A stretch of DNA of 6,768 bases from an uncultured Clostridia bacterium (GCA_948663505.1 CAPNAQ010000029.1:1-6768); one strand, 5' to 3'; numbered from the stretch's first letter, positions 1 to 6,213 are shown. Notes: generated by a model not told the origin, from the letters alone. Program-made: numbers and translations.

Positions 1-5
1 TATTT

Positions 6-40
6 ATATTATAAGAGTTCAGAGAACTTTTCTATAATAT
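6..40. repeat. Imperfect inverted repeat at the left window edge
   Basis: The outer arms ATATTATA (6-13) and TATAATAT (33-40) are exact reverse complements. An inner AGTTC (16-20) pairs with GAACT (24-28) around the three-base loop AGA, with a small asymmetric bulge between the two stems. It lies just beyond the terminator of the LPXTG gene. It could be a second terminator-like fold or the edge of an intergenic element continuing outside the window. AT-rich sequence makes such folds fairly easy to find by chance. Confidence 0.35.
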
Positions 41-73
41 GAAAAGAGGATATCTTAAAAATAGATAACCTCT
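41..73 (-). terminator. Intrinsic terminator of the LPXTG protein gene
   Basis: Read on the minus strand, AGAGG-T-TATCT pairs with AGATA-T-CCTCT. This gives two 5-bp stems separated by one T-T mismatch, closed by a 7-nt loop and followed at once by a short T run. It starts about 24 nt after the TAG stop of the LPXTG gene, which is the expected place for a rho-independent terminator. Confidence 0.78.
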
Positions 74-97
74 ACTATATTATTCTTTTACCATATT

Positions 98-451
98 CTA
101 TACATTTTTATAATCTTGTATTTTCTTATAAGCATAAACAGCAGATATTCCTAAAACAACAACTAATATTGCAATTGGCATTGAATCTTCAATACCTGTA
201 TTTGGTAATACAACATTGTTCGCTGTATTATTACTTGTAGTATTATTTGTTGTTAATACTGTATTGTTTTTTGGTAAACTATTATTTACACCATTTAAAC
301 TTCCTTGTGATGTAGTATTATTTGTTGTATTATTTACAGTATCTGATAAATCTTGAAAAGTATCATCTGCAAATACTTGATTTGATGTAATAATAACAAT
401 TAAAACTACTAAAATACTTAAAATTATTTTTCCAATTTTTGATTCACTCAT
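98..451 (-). CDS. Small LPXTG cell-wall-anchored surface protein
   Basis: This is a 117-residue exported protein, probably linked covalently to peptidoglycan by a class A-type sortase. Residues 1-28 form a signal peptide: charged start, hydrophobic run at 9-21, then VFA before DD as a likely signal peptidase I site. The C-terminus has the sorting signal LPNTG (82-86), a hydrophobic segment at about 92-107 and a lysine-containing tail (KK at 109-110). The mature part (29-85) is only 57 residues, and by my count 29 of them are Asn or Thr, in repeated NNT units (40-47, 62-64, 69-76). No enzymatic or binding domain is recognisable; it looks like an extended stalk. The SD AAGGAG is at 461-466, nine bases before ATG, which supports this start. 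It has its own promoters and terminator. The specific function is unknown; the surface-anchoring call is firm, the role is not. Confidence 0.85.
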   Translation of the reverse strand: MSESKIGKIILSILVVLIVIITSNQVFADDTFQDLSDTVNNTTNNTTSQGSLNGVNNSLPKNNTVLTTNNTTSNNTANNVVLPNTGIEDSMPIAILVVVLGISAVYAYKKIQDYKNV

Positions 452-498
452 AAATTCTCTCTCCTTTATTTTTTATTATTATTCTACAACTAAACATA

Positions 499-527
499 AT
501 TATACCACATTTTTTATGTAAATGCAA
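499..527 (-). promoter_or_regulatory. Proximal promoter P2 of the LPXTG gene
   Basis: On the minus strand, TTGCAT (527-522) and a perfect TATAAT (504-499) are separated by exactly 17 bp. The -10 is preceded by TGG, an extended -10 (TGn) element. Transcription would start near 492, giving a leader of about 40 nt that includes the SD. This is one of the two best promoter matches in the window. Confidence 0.8.
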
Positions 528-555
528 ATATTTTTTATCTTCTTATCTTTTATTT

Positions 556-584
556 ATTTTACTCCATGTTTTGTAACAAGTCAA
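556..584 (-). promoter_or_regulatory. Distal promoter P1 of the LPXTG gene
   Basis: TTGACT (584-579) and TAAAAT (561-556) are spaced by 17 bp on the minus strand, a good sigma-A-type match about 57 bp upstream of P2. The spacer contains the palindrome TTGTTACAA, which could be an operator. Tandem promoters suggest that expression of the surface protein is tuned by more than one input. Confidence 0.7.
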
Positions 585-624
585 GAAATTTTTTCAATTT
601 TCATTTTACATTTTTGTTACAAAA
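571..624. promoter_or_regulatory. Pair of TTGTWACAA palindromes, possible operators
   Basis: TTGTAACAA (571-579, plus strand) lies in the P1 spacer and touches the -35 box. TTTTGTTACAAAA (612-624) is a 6-bp-arm palindrome upstream. Their centres (575 and 618) are 43 bp apart, close to four helical turns, so one protein could bind both on the same face. The bases are seen directly; the operator role is inference, and in such AT-rich DNA chance is a real alternative. Confidence 0.35.
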
Positions 625-683
625 TTATTACTATTGTTTATCGTTAATTTTTTGTAAATATAATGATTAAATATTATGTTTTA

Positions 684-712
684 TTACTATTCTTTTTAAG
701 GCTAAATAGTAA
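684..712 (-). terminator. Weak stem-loop just after ychF
   Basis: TTACTATT (684-691) and AATAGTAA (705-712) are perfect 8-bp inverted arms around a 13-nt loop, starting four bases after the ychF stop. In the minus-strand RNA the stem is almost pure A-U and is followed by TAAAACA rather than a clean T run. It may end or slow the ychF transcript but is not a strong intrinsic terminator. Confidence 0.4.
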
Positions 713-716
713 CATT

Positions 717-1808
717 TTATACATTAAATTTAAATAATACAATATCACCATCTTGCATTATATACTCTTTTCCCTCAGAACGAACTAATCCTTTTTCTTT
801 TGCAACAACCATAGAACCTTCTTTTATTAAATCATTATATGATACAACTTCAGCTTTTATGAAACCTCTTTCTATATCTGAATGAATTTTTCCAGCTGCT
901 TGCGGTGCCTTTGTTCCCTTTTTTATTGTCCATGCTCTTACTTCAGGTTCTCCAGCTGTTAAAAATGACATCAATCCTAATAAATCATAACTTTTCTTTA
1001 TAACTTTATCTAATCCTGATTCATCTAAACCTAAAGCATCTAACATTTCTTTTTTATCTTCATCCTCTAAACCTGAAAGTTCTTCCTCTATTTTTACACA
1101 TAATGAGATAACTTCTGCATTTTCTTGATTTGCATATTCTTTTACGATCTTGACTTTATCATCATTTTCTAAATCATCTAATTGTTCTTCTGATACATTT
1201 GCAATATATAATATTGGCTTTGTTGTTAATAAAAACATGTCTTTTACTAAAATTTGTTCTTCTTCATTAAAATCTAATATTCTTGCAGATTTTCCTTCTT
1301 CTAATGTCTTTATTATTCTTTCTAATAAATCAATTTCTATTTGATATTTTTTATCAGCTTTTAAGTTTTTTCTTGCTTTATCTAATCTTTTATTCGCTGT
1401 TTCTATATCTGCAAATATTAATTCTAAATTAATTGTTTCAATATCTCTAATTGGATTTACATTTCCATCAACATGTACAACATTTGAGTCTTCAAAACAT
1501 CTTACAACTTCAACTATTGCATCCGTTTCTCTTATATGTGATAAAAATTTGTTTCCTAATCCTTCACCTTTACTTGCACCTTTTACAAGACCTGCTATGT
1601 CTACAAATTCAATTACTGCATGTGTGGTTTTTTCAGGTTTGTACATTTCTGTTAACTTATCTAGTCTTTCATCTGGTACTGCTACTACTCCAACATTTGG
1701 TTCTATAGTGCAAAATGGATAGTTTGCACATTCTGCTCCTGCTTTTGTTATACTATTAAATAATGTACTTTTCCCTACATTTGGCAATCCTACTATCCCT
1801 AATTTCAT
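717..1808 (-). CDS. ychF: Ribosome-binding ATPase YchF (Obg/OLA1 family)
   Basis: YchF is a cytoplasmic P-loop NTPase that binds ribosomes and, unlike most Obg-family proteins, prefers ATP to GTP. The 363-residue product has the P-loop GLPNVGKS (7-14), the YPFCTIEPN switch I region (30-38), the switch II sequence DIAGL (70-74, hydrophobic in place of the usual catalytic Gln) and NVSE (204-207) in place of the GTP-specific NKxD. That last change is the signature of ATP preference in this family. A helical arm follows, then a C-terminal TGS domain (about 279-362). An in-frame ATG lies four codons upstream (1820), but its codons contain the SD GGAGG itself, so the start at 1808 is chosen. That gives the same length as the E. 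coli protein (363). It lies downstream of thrS, separated by the 1826-1945 repeat element, whose inner edge is only seven bases from the SD. Confidence 0.96.
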   Translation of the reverse strand: MKLGIVGLPNVGKSTLFNSITKAGAECANYPFCTIEPNVGVVAVPDERLDKLTEMYKPEKTTHAVIEFVDIAGLVKGASKGEGLGNKFLSHIRETDAIVEVVRCFEDSNVVHVDGNVNPIRDIETINLELIFADIETANKRLDKARKNLKADKKYQIEIDLLERIIKTLEEGKSARILDFNEEEQILVKDMFLLTTKPILYIANVSEEQLDDLENDDKVKIVKEYANQENAEVISLCVKIEEELSGLEDEDKKEMLDALGLDESGLDKVIKKSYDLLGLMSFLTAGEPEVRAWTIKKGTKAPQAAGKIHSDIERGFIKAEVVSYNDLIKEGSMVVAKEKGLVRSEGKEYIMQDGDIVLFKFNV

Positions 1809-1813
1809 TTTTT

Positions 1814-1818
1814 CCTCC
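1814..1818 (-). promoter_or_regulatory. SD site that decides the ychF start
   Basis: GGAGG on the minus strand sits five bases before the ATG at 1808-1806. It overlaps the upstream in-frame ATG (1820-1818), which therefore cannot use it. The palindromic repeat at 1826-1856 ends seven bases away, so folding of that repeat could limit or expose ribosome access. Confidence 0.8.
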
Positions 1819-1825
1819 ATCTTTT

Positions 1826-1856
1826 TGTGACAAAGGGGGCGTCCCTTTTTGTCACA
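1826..1856. repeat. Palindromic REP-like unit, copy 1
   Basis: This is a 31-bp near-palindrome. Outer arms TGTGACAAA (1826-1834) and TTTGTCACA (1848-1856) are exact complements, and GGG (1837-1839) pairs with CCC (1843-1845). Two G-T positions lie between the stems (1835-1836 against 1846-1847). They become G-U pairs in plus-strand RNA but A-C mismatches in minus-strand RNA. Bases 1826-1854 recur exactly, inverted, at 1917-1945. Confidence 0.9.
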
Positions 1857-1909
1857 CTTTTTTATATATAAGTTTTGTAATTTGTTTTTATTTTAAATTA
1901 ATATTTATC

Positions 1910-1943
1910 AAAAACATGACAAAAAGGGACGCCCCCTTTGTCA
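1910..1943 (-). terminator. Probable thrS terminator formed by repeat copy 2
   Basis: In thrS mRNA the palindrome at 1943-1917 folds into TGACAAA/TTTGTCA plus a GGG/CCC inner stem. In this orientation the intervening bases form G-U pairs. The stem is followed by TG and then five T residues (1914-1910). Stem plus T run resembles a rho-independent terminator placed directly on the thrS stop codon. Confidence 0.6.
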
Positions 1944-1945
1944 CA
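1917..1945. repeat. Palindromic REP-like unit, copy 2 (inverted)
   Basis: This is an exact reverse complement of 1826-1854. The thrS TGA stop (1943-1941) and two bases of its last codon (Val, GTG) lie inside this copy, so the end of thrS is written by the repeat. The outer arms of this copy are shorter as a self-palindrome (1917-1943) because 1915-1916 read CA instead of TG. Confidence 0.9.
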
Positions 1946-3848
1946 CTTTTCTTATTTTATTTATAAATTCTTCTAATCTTATTGTTCCTATGTCTCCTTC
2001 TTCTCTTGAACGTACAGAAACTGTTCCTTCTTCTACTTCTTTTGCTCCAACTACTAACATATAAGGTACTTTTTCAAGTTGAGCTTCACGTATTTTATAT
2101 CCTATTTTTTCATTTCTATCATCTAAAACAACTCTAATACCAACTTTATGAAGTTTTTCTTCTATTTCTTTTGCATAGTCATGTTGTGCATCTGTAATTG
2201 GTAATATTTTTACTTGTGTTGGTGCAAGCCATAATGGAAATGCCCCTTTGGTTTCTTCTATTAAGAAACACATGAATCTGTCAAATGTTCCGAGTATTGC
2301 TCTATGGATTACAACTGGTCTATGCTTTTCTCCATCTTCTCCTATATATTCTAGTTTAAATCTTTCTGGTAATAAAAAGTCCAATTGACATGTTGATACT
2401 GTTACATCATGTCCAATTGCTGATTTTAATTGGACATCTAATTTTGGTCCATAAAATGCTGCTTCTCCTTCTGCTTCATAGAATTTTACTCCTAATTCTG
2501 TTAATATTTCTCTTAATTGACTTTCTGCTTTTTCCCACATTTCATCATCATCAAAATATTTTTCTTTGTTGTTCTTGTCTCTTAATGATAATCTGAATTC
2601 ATAATCTTTAAATCCGAAGTCTTCATATACTGATAAAATTAGTTTTACAACTTTTCCAAATTCTTCTTTTATTTGATCAGGTCTTACAAATAAATGTGCA
2701 TCATTTTGACACATTTCACGTACTCTTTCTAATCCACATACACTTCCACTGTCTTCAAATCTAAAATCATGTGCAAGTTCACCTATTCTTATTGGTAAAT
2801 CTCTATATGAGTGCATTTTGTTTTTATATATTAACATATGATGTGGACAGTTCATTGGTCTCAATACCATTTCTTCATTATCCATTTTCATTACTGGAAA
2901 CATATCGTCTTTATAATGCTCCCAATGTCCAGAAACTTTATATAATTCAGTATTTGCAAGTGATGGTGTATATACATGTTGATATCCCAATTCTACTTCT
3001 TTATCTTGAATATATCTTTCTAATAATCTTCTTACAGTAGCACCATTTGGTAAGTACATTGGAAGCCCTGAACCAACTAATGGACTTGTCATAAATAATT
3101 CTAATTCTTTTCCAATCTTCCTATGGTCCCTTTGTCTAGCTTCTTCTAATTTTTCTAAGTATTCATCAACTTGACTTGCTTTTGGGAATGATATTGCATA
3201 AATTCTTTGTAACATTTTATTATGCTCATTACCTCTCCAATACGCTCCTGATGATGATAATATCTTTACTGCTTTAACCTTTCCTGTTTTTGTTAAGTGA
3301 GGTCCTGCACATAAATCTGTAAATTCACCTTGTTTATAAAAACTAATTTCTTCTCCTTCTGGCAATTCATTAATTAATTCTTGTTTATATGGCTGATCTT
3401 CCATTAACTTTAAAGCTTCTTCTTTTAGTAACGAAAATTTTTCTATTTCTATATCTTCTTTTATAATTTTTTTCATTTCAGCTTCAATATTTGCTTTATC
3501 ATCATCAGTAAAAGGTTTTTCTACATCAAAATCATAATAAAAGCCATTATCAATACTTGGTCCTATAGCAAATTTAACATTTGGAAATAATCTTTGAACA
3601 GCTTGTGCCATTATGTGTGATGTTGTGTGCCAATATGCCTTTTTTCCTTCTATACTACTTTCAAATGTTTCTATACTTAAATTACAATCTTCTTGTAGTT
3701 CATATCTTAAATCTTTAGAATCTCCATTAACAATTCCACAAGTTGCCATTCGTGCTAGTCCTTCACTTATTTTTTGTGCTACTTCTAATATTGTTGTTCC
3801 TTCTTGAACTTCTATGTTCGATCCATCTTTTAATGTTACACTAATCAT
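1941..3848 (-). CDS. thrS: Threonine--tRNA ligase
   Basis: ThrRS is a cytoplasmic class II synthetase that activates threonine with ATP and charges tRNA-Thr. The 635-residue product has all family domains in order: TGS (about 1-62); the editing domain with H74/H78 (HTTSH) and C180/H184 (CAGPH), which removes mischarged serine; the catalytic core with motif 2 (FRFEDSG and GLERVRE, 362-378); zinc ligands C334 (NCPHH), H385 (NDAHLF) and H515 (VIHRAILG); and the anticodon-binding domain (about 540-630). The start at 3848 has GGAGG seven bases upstream and gives the usual N-terminus MISVTLKDG. An upstream in-frame ATG at 3893 adds 15 unlike residues and is not used. It follows pnp by 60 nt, and no T-box leader is present there. 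The C-terminus KIRKV stops inside a repeat element and is several residues shorter than the E. coli protein (642). Confidence 0.97.
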   Translation of the reverse strand: MISVTLKDGSNIEVQEGTTILEVAQKISEGLARMATCGIVNGDSKDLRYELQEDCNLSIETFESSIEGKKAYWHTTSHIMAQAVQRLFPNVKFAIGPSIDNGFYYDFDVEKPFTDDDKANIEAEMKKIIKEDIEIEKFSLLKEEALKLMEDQPYKQELINELPEGEEISFYKQGEFTDLCAGPHLTKTGKVKAVKILSSSGAYWRGNEHNKMLQRIYAISFPKASQVDEYLEKLEEARQRDHRKIGKELELFMTSPLVGSGLPMYLPNGATVRRLLERYIQDKEVELGYQHVYTPSLANTELYKVSGHWEHYKDDMFPVMKMDNEEMVLRPMNCPHHMLIYKNKMHSYRDLPIRIGELAHDFRFEDSGSVCGLERVREMCQNDAHLFVRPDQIKEEFGKVVKLILSVYEDFGFKDYEFRLSLRDKNNKEKYFDDDEMWEKAESQLREILTELGVKFYEAEGEAAFYGPKLDVQLKSAIGHDVTVSTCQLDFLLPERFKLEYIGEDGEKHRPVVIHRAILGTFDRFMCFLIEETKGAFPLWLAPTQVKILPITDAQHDYAKEIEEKLHKVGIRVVLDDRNEKIGYKIREAQLEKVPYMLVVGAKEVEEGTVSVRSREEGDIGTIRLEEFINKIRKV

Positions 3849-3855
3849 AAAAATT

Positions 3856-3860
3856 CCTCC
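3856..3860 (-). promoter_or_regulatory. SD site that decides the thrS start
   Basis: GGAGG lies seven bases before the ATG at 3848-3846. No comparable SD precedes the alternative ATG at 3893, which begins inside a palindrome, so the shorter protein is preferred. Confidence 0.85.
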
Positions 3861-3892
3861 AATCTTTCTTTGTCCATTTCTGTCAATATCCA

Positions 3893-3909
3893 AAAGGGAT
3901 TATCCCTTT
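3893..3909. repeat. AAAGGGAT palindrome between pnp and thrS
   Basis: AAAGGGAT (3893-3900) and ATCCCTTT (3902-3909) are perfect 8-bp arms around one base. The last base overlaps the pnp TGA stop (3911-3909). In the minus-strand RNA the hairpin is followed by TGG, not a T run, so it is a poor terminator. A processing site, a 3'-end barrier or an attenuator between pnp and thrS is possible. The AAAGGGA/TCCCTTT core resembles the inner part of the repeats at 1826-1945, so it may be a relic of the same family. Confidence 0.65.
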
Positions 3910-6029
3910 CACTTTTCAAGGACCTTTTCTTCTGACAAAATAGCAGTTAGATTAACTCTTCCTTGTTCATCTATATTAACAACTTTAACAGTAATTTTAT
4001 CTCCTACATTTAATACATCTTCAACATTTTTAATTCTTTCTTTAGATATTTTAGATATATGAAGTAATCCTTCTTTACCATTTATTCCTAAATCAACAAA
4101 TGCTCCAAATGATGTTGTTCTTGTAACTTCTCCATAGTAAATTCCTCCAACTTCAATTTCTCTAACTATATCTTCTATCATTTCTAATGCTTGATTTGAT
4201 TTTTCTGAATCTGATGAATAAATAAATACTTGTCCATCTTCTTTAATATCTATTTTTACTCCTGTTGCATCAATTATTTTATTTATAGTTTCTCCACCTT
4301 TTCCAATAACATCTTTTATTTTCTCAACTTTGATCTTTGTATTAACAATTCTAGGTGCATACTTTGAAATTTCTTTTCTTGGCTCTGATATTACAGGTAA
4401 CATTATATCTTCTAATATATGTTTTCTTGCTATTCTTGTTTTTTCAAATGCCTCTTTGATTATTTCATATGATAATCCATCAACTTTTATATCAACTTGG
4501 ATTGCTGTAATTCCTTTTTCAGTTCCTCCAACTTTAAAGTCCATATCTCCAAAAAAGTCTTCTATTCCTTGTATATCTGTTAGCATCACATAGTCTTTTT
4601 CATCATTTGGATTTGTTACTAATCCCGTTGAGATTCCTGCAACTGGTCTTTTTATTGGTACTCCTGCTGCCATTAATGATAATGTGCTTCCACATATACT
4701 TGCTTGTGATGTTGATCCATTTGATGATAATACTTCTGATACTACTCTTATTGCATATGGAAATTCCTCTTCTGATGGTAATACTGGTACTAATGCTTTT
4801 TCAGCTAATGCTCCATGTCCTATCTCTCTTCTTCCTGGTCCTCTAGATGGTCTTGCCTCTCCCACACTATAACTTGGGAAGTTATATTGATGCATATATC
4901 TTTTTGATGTTTCTGTATCAATTCCATCTAGTTCTTGTTCTTCACTTACCATTCCTAATGTTGTAACTGATAATACTTGAGTTTGTCCTCTTGTAAATAA
5001 TGCACTTCCATGAACTCTTGGTAATAAGTCTACTTCACATGATAATGGTCTTATTTCATCTAATTTTCTTCCATCAACTCTTTTATGATCGAAGAATATC
5101 ATATTTCTTACACATTTCTTTTCTAATTTATATATAGCTTCTCCTATATCTGATTTATGTTCTTCAAATAGATCTTCTCCAAATTTTTCTACATATGCAT
5201 TTGCAATTTTATCTGAAACTGCTGTTACATTATTATCTCTTGTTTCTTTGTCTGCTTCTTGTAATGCTTTTTTTACATCTTCTTCAAAGTTTGTCTCTAT
5301 AAATTCATATATATCATGATTTACTTCAAATGATTTGTATTCAAATTTTGGTTTTCCAATTTGTTTTTTCATTTTTTCTATGAATTTACATATTTTTTTA
5401 ATTTCTTTATGTCCTTGCTTTATTGCTTCTAACATAATATCATCTGGAACTTCATTTGCTCCTGCTTCTATCATTGCTATTTTTCCTTCTGTTCCTGCTA
5501 CTGTCAATGTTAAGTCTGATTTTTTTCTTTGTTCTTCTGTAGGATTTATTATTATTTTTCCATCTACTAATCCCACATTTACTGCTGCTGTTGGTCCTCC
5601 AAATGGTATATCTGATATTGATAATGCTGCTGACGCTCCTATCATTGCTGCTATTTCTGGTGAATTATCTTGTTCTACTGAAAGTACTGTTGCTACTACT
5701 ACTACATCATTTCTGAAGTCTTTTGGAAATAATGGTCTTAGTGGTCTATCTATTGCTCTTGATGTAAGTATCGCTTTGTCACTTGGTTTTCCTTCTCTTT
5801 TTTGGAATGAACCTGGTATTTTTCCTACAGAATACAATTTTTCTTCATAGTCTACTGATAATGGGAAAAAGTCAATTCCATCTTTTGGCTCTTTTGAGGC
5901 TGTAACATTTACCATTACTACTGTCTCTCCATATCTTACTATTATACTTCCATTTGATAATCCTGCCACTTTTCCAGTTTCAAATATTAGCTTTCTCCCT
6001 GCTAATTCTGTTTCATAAGTTTTAAACAT
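3909..6029 (-). CDS. pnp: Polynucleotide phosphorylase (PNPase)
   Basis: PNPase is a trimeric 3'-to-5' exoribonuclease that uses phosphate to release nucleoside diphosphates, and can add tails in reverse; it is a main mRNA-turnover enzyme. The 706 residues cover the whole family layout: first RNase PH-like domain (about 10-145), alpha-helical domain (about 240-310), second RNase PH-like domain (about 315-545) with the phosphate-binding SNGSTS (436-441) and the acidic metal-binding stretch IEDFFGDMDFK (489-499), KH domain with the GKGG loop (576-579), and an S1 domain (about 626-696, SFGAFVDLG). Length and motifs look fully intact. The SD is weak and distant (AAGGG at 6045-6041, 11 bases from ATG). 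It follows rpsO, the widely conserved order, and precedes thrS. Confidence 0.97.
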   Translation of the reverse strand: MFKTYETELAGRKLIFETGKVAGLSNGSIIVRYGETVVMVNVTASKEPKDGIDFFPLSVDYEEKLYSVGKIPGSFQKREGKPSDKAILTSRAIDRPLRPLFPKDFRNDVVVVATVLSVEQDNSPEIAAMIGASAALSISDIPFGGPTAAVNVGLVDGKIIINPTEEQRKKSDLTLTVAGTEGKIAMIEAGANEVPDDIMLEAIKQGHKEIKKICKFIEKMKKQIGKPKFEYKSFEVNHDIYEFIETNFEEDVKKALQEADKETRDNNVTAVSDKIANAYVEKFGEDLFEEHKSDIGEAIYKLEKKCVRNMIFFDHKRVDGRKLDEIRPLSCEVDLLPRVHGSALFTRGQTQVLSVTTLGMVSEEQELDGIDTETSKRYMHQYNFPSYSVGEARPSRGPGRREIGHGALAEKALVPVLPSEEEFPYAIRVVSEVLSSNGSTSQASICGSTLSLMAAGVPIKRPVAGISTGLVTNPNDEKDYVMLTDIQGIEDFFGDMDFKVGGTEKGITAIQVDIKVDGLSYEIIKEAFEKTRIARKHILEDIMLPVISEPRKEISKYAPRIVNTKIKVEKIKDVIGKGGETINKIIDATGVKIDIKEDGQVFIYSSDSEKSNQALEMIEDIVREIEVGGIYYGEVTRTTSFGAFVDLGINGKEGLLHISKISKERIKNVEDVLNVGDKITVKVVNIDEQGRVNLTAILSEEKVLEK

Positions 6030-6078
6030 TTTATTTTATTCCCTTCTTTAATTATATTTTGCACCATTTTTAAAATTT

Positions 6079-6162
6079 AAGTCTCATCTAGATTGTAACC
6101 TCTATAATATTCTGCCTATTATACAGTACATTATACAAGCTACTTACCTAAATTTGAGACTT
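6079..6162 (-). promoter_or_regulatory. Structured pnp leader with possible weak promoter
   Basis: AAGTCTCA (6079-6086) and TGAGACTT (6155-6162) are exact 8-bp inverted arms enclosing 68 nt. Inside the loop the minus strand has two TATAAT boxes (6135-6130 and 6123-6118) offset by 12 bp, with no good -35 match at 16-18 bp. A pnp promoter here is therefore possible but weak. In E. coli the pnp leader forms a stem used for autoregulation after RNase III cleavage; a similar role here is only an analogy. Confidence 0.4.
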
Positions 6163-6166
6163 TCAT

Positions 6167-6206
6167 AAAGAGCCTATGGCAATTTTTGTTTTTGCATAGG
6201 CTCTTT
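6167..6206 (-). terminator. Stem-loop after rpsO, partial terminator
   Basis: AAAGAGCCTATG (minus strand 6206-6195) pairs perfectly over 12 bp with CATAGGCTCTTT (6178-6167) around a 16-nt A-rich loop. It begins seven bases after the rpsO stop. The T run is mostly inside the 3' arm (CTCTTT, then ATG), so termination is probably incomplete and some transcripts may run into pnp. It can also protect or define the rpsO 3' end. Confidence 0.75.
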
Positions 6207-6213
6207 CTTGTTT

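Larger units (their letters stand above)
1826..1945. mobile_element. REPIN/MITE-like 120-bp element
   Basis: Two exact 29-bp inverted copies (1826-1854 and 1917-1945), each built on a palindrome, bound a 62-bp AT-rich spacer (1855-1916) that holds no gene and no convincing promoter. This is the layout of REPINs, paired inverted REP sequences mobilised in other bacteria by Y1-type RAYT transposases, or of a minimal MITE. CTTTT occurs directly outside both ends (1821-1825 and 1946-1950) and may be a target-site duplication, though the motif is low in complexity. It carries no transposase, so any movement would need one elsewhere. The element provides the thrS stop codon and the immediate upstream region of ychF. 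Confidence 0.6.

Noticed and set aside
1809..1820. A four-residue N-terminal extension of YchF from an ATG at 1820
   Set aside because: Its codons contain the SD for the next ATG. The start at 1808 gives the normal N-terminus and a length of 363 residues.
1855..1916. A possible ychF promoter in the repeat spacer
   Set aside because: There are TTGATA and TATATA-like strings, but no pair with 16-18 bp spacing and an acceptable match; in such AT-rich sequence single boxes mean little.
1763..1966. A plus-strand open frame crossing the ychF start and the repeat element
   Set aside because: It is antisense to two genes, and its sequence is mainly translation of the repeat copies and AT spacer; no start signal supports it.
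3849..3893. A 15-residue N-terminal extension of ThrRS from an ATG at 3893
   Set aside because: The ATG begins inside the post-pnp palindrome and has no SD. The extension does not resemble the family, while the ATG at 3848 has GGAGG at the right distance.
5335..5850. A 171-codon open frame on the plus strand opposite pnp
   Set aside because: It lies wholly inside the intact pnp gene on the other strand, has no SD-supported start and reads as hydrophobic and serine-rich low-complexity sequence, typical of the antisense of an AT-rich gene. The other plus-strand frames across ychF, thrS, pnp and rpsO are rejected for the same reason.
6002..6067. A short minus-strand reading frame starting at 6067 and overlapping the pnp start, possible leader peptide
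   Set aside because: It has no SD before its ATG, is out of frame with pnp and shows no codon pattern suggestive of attenuation.
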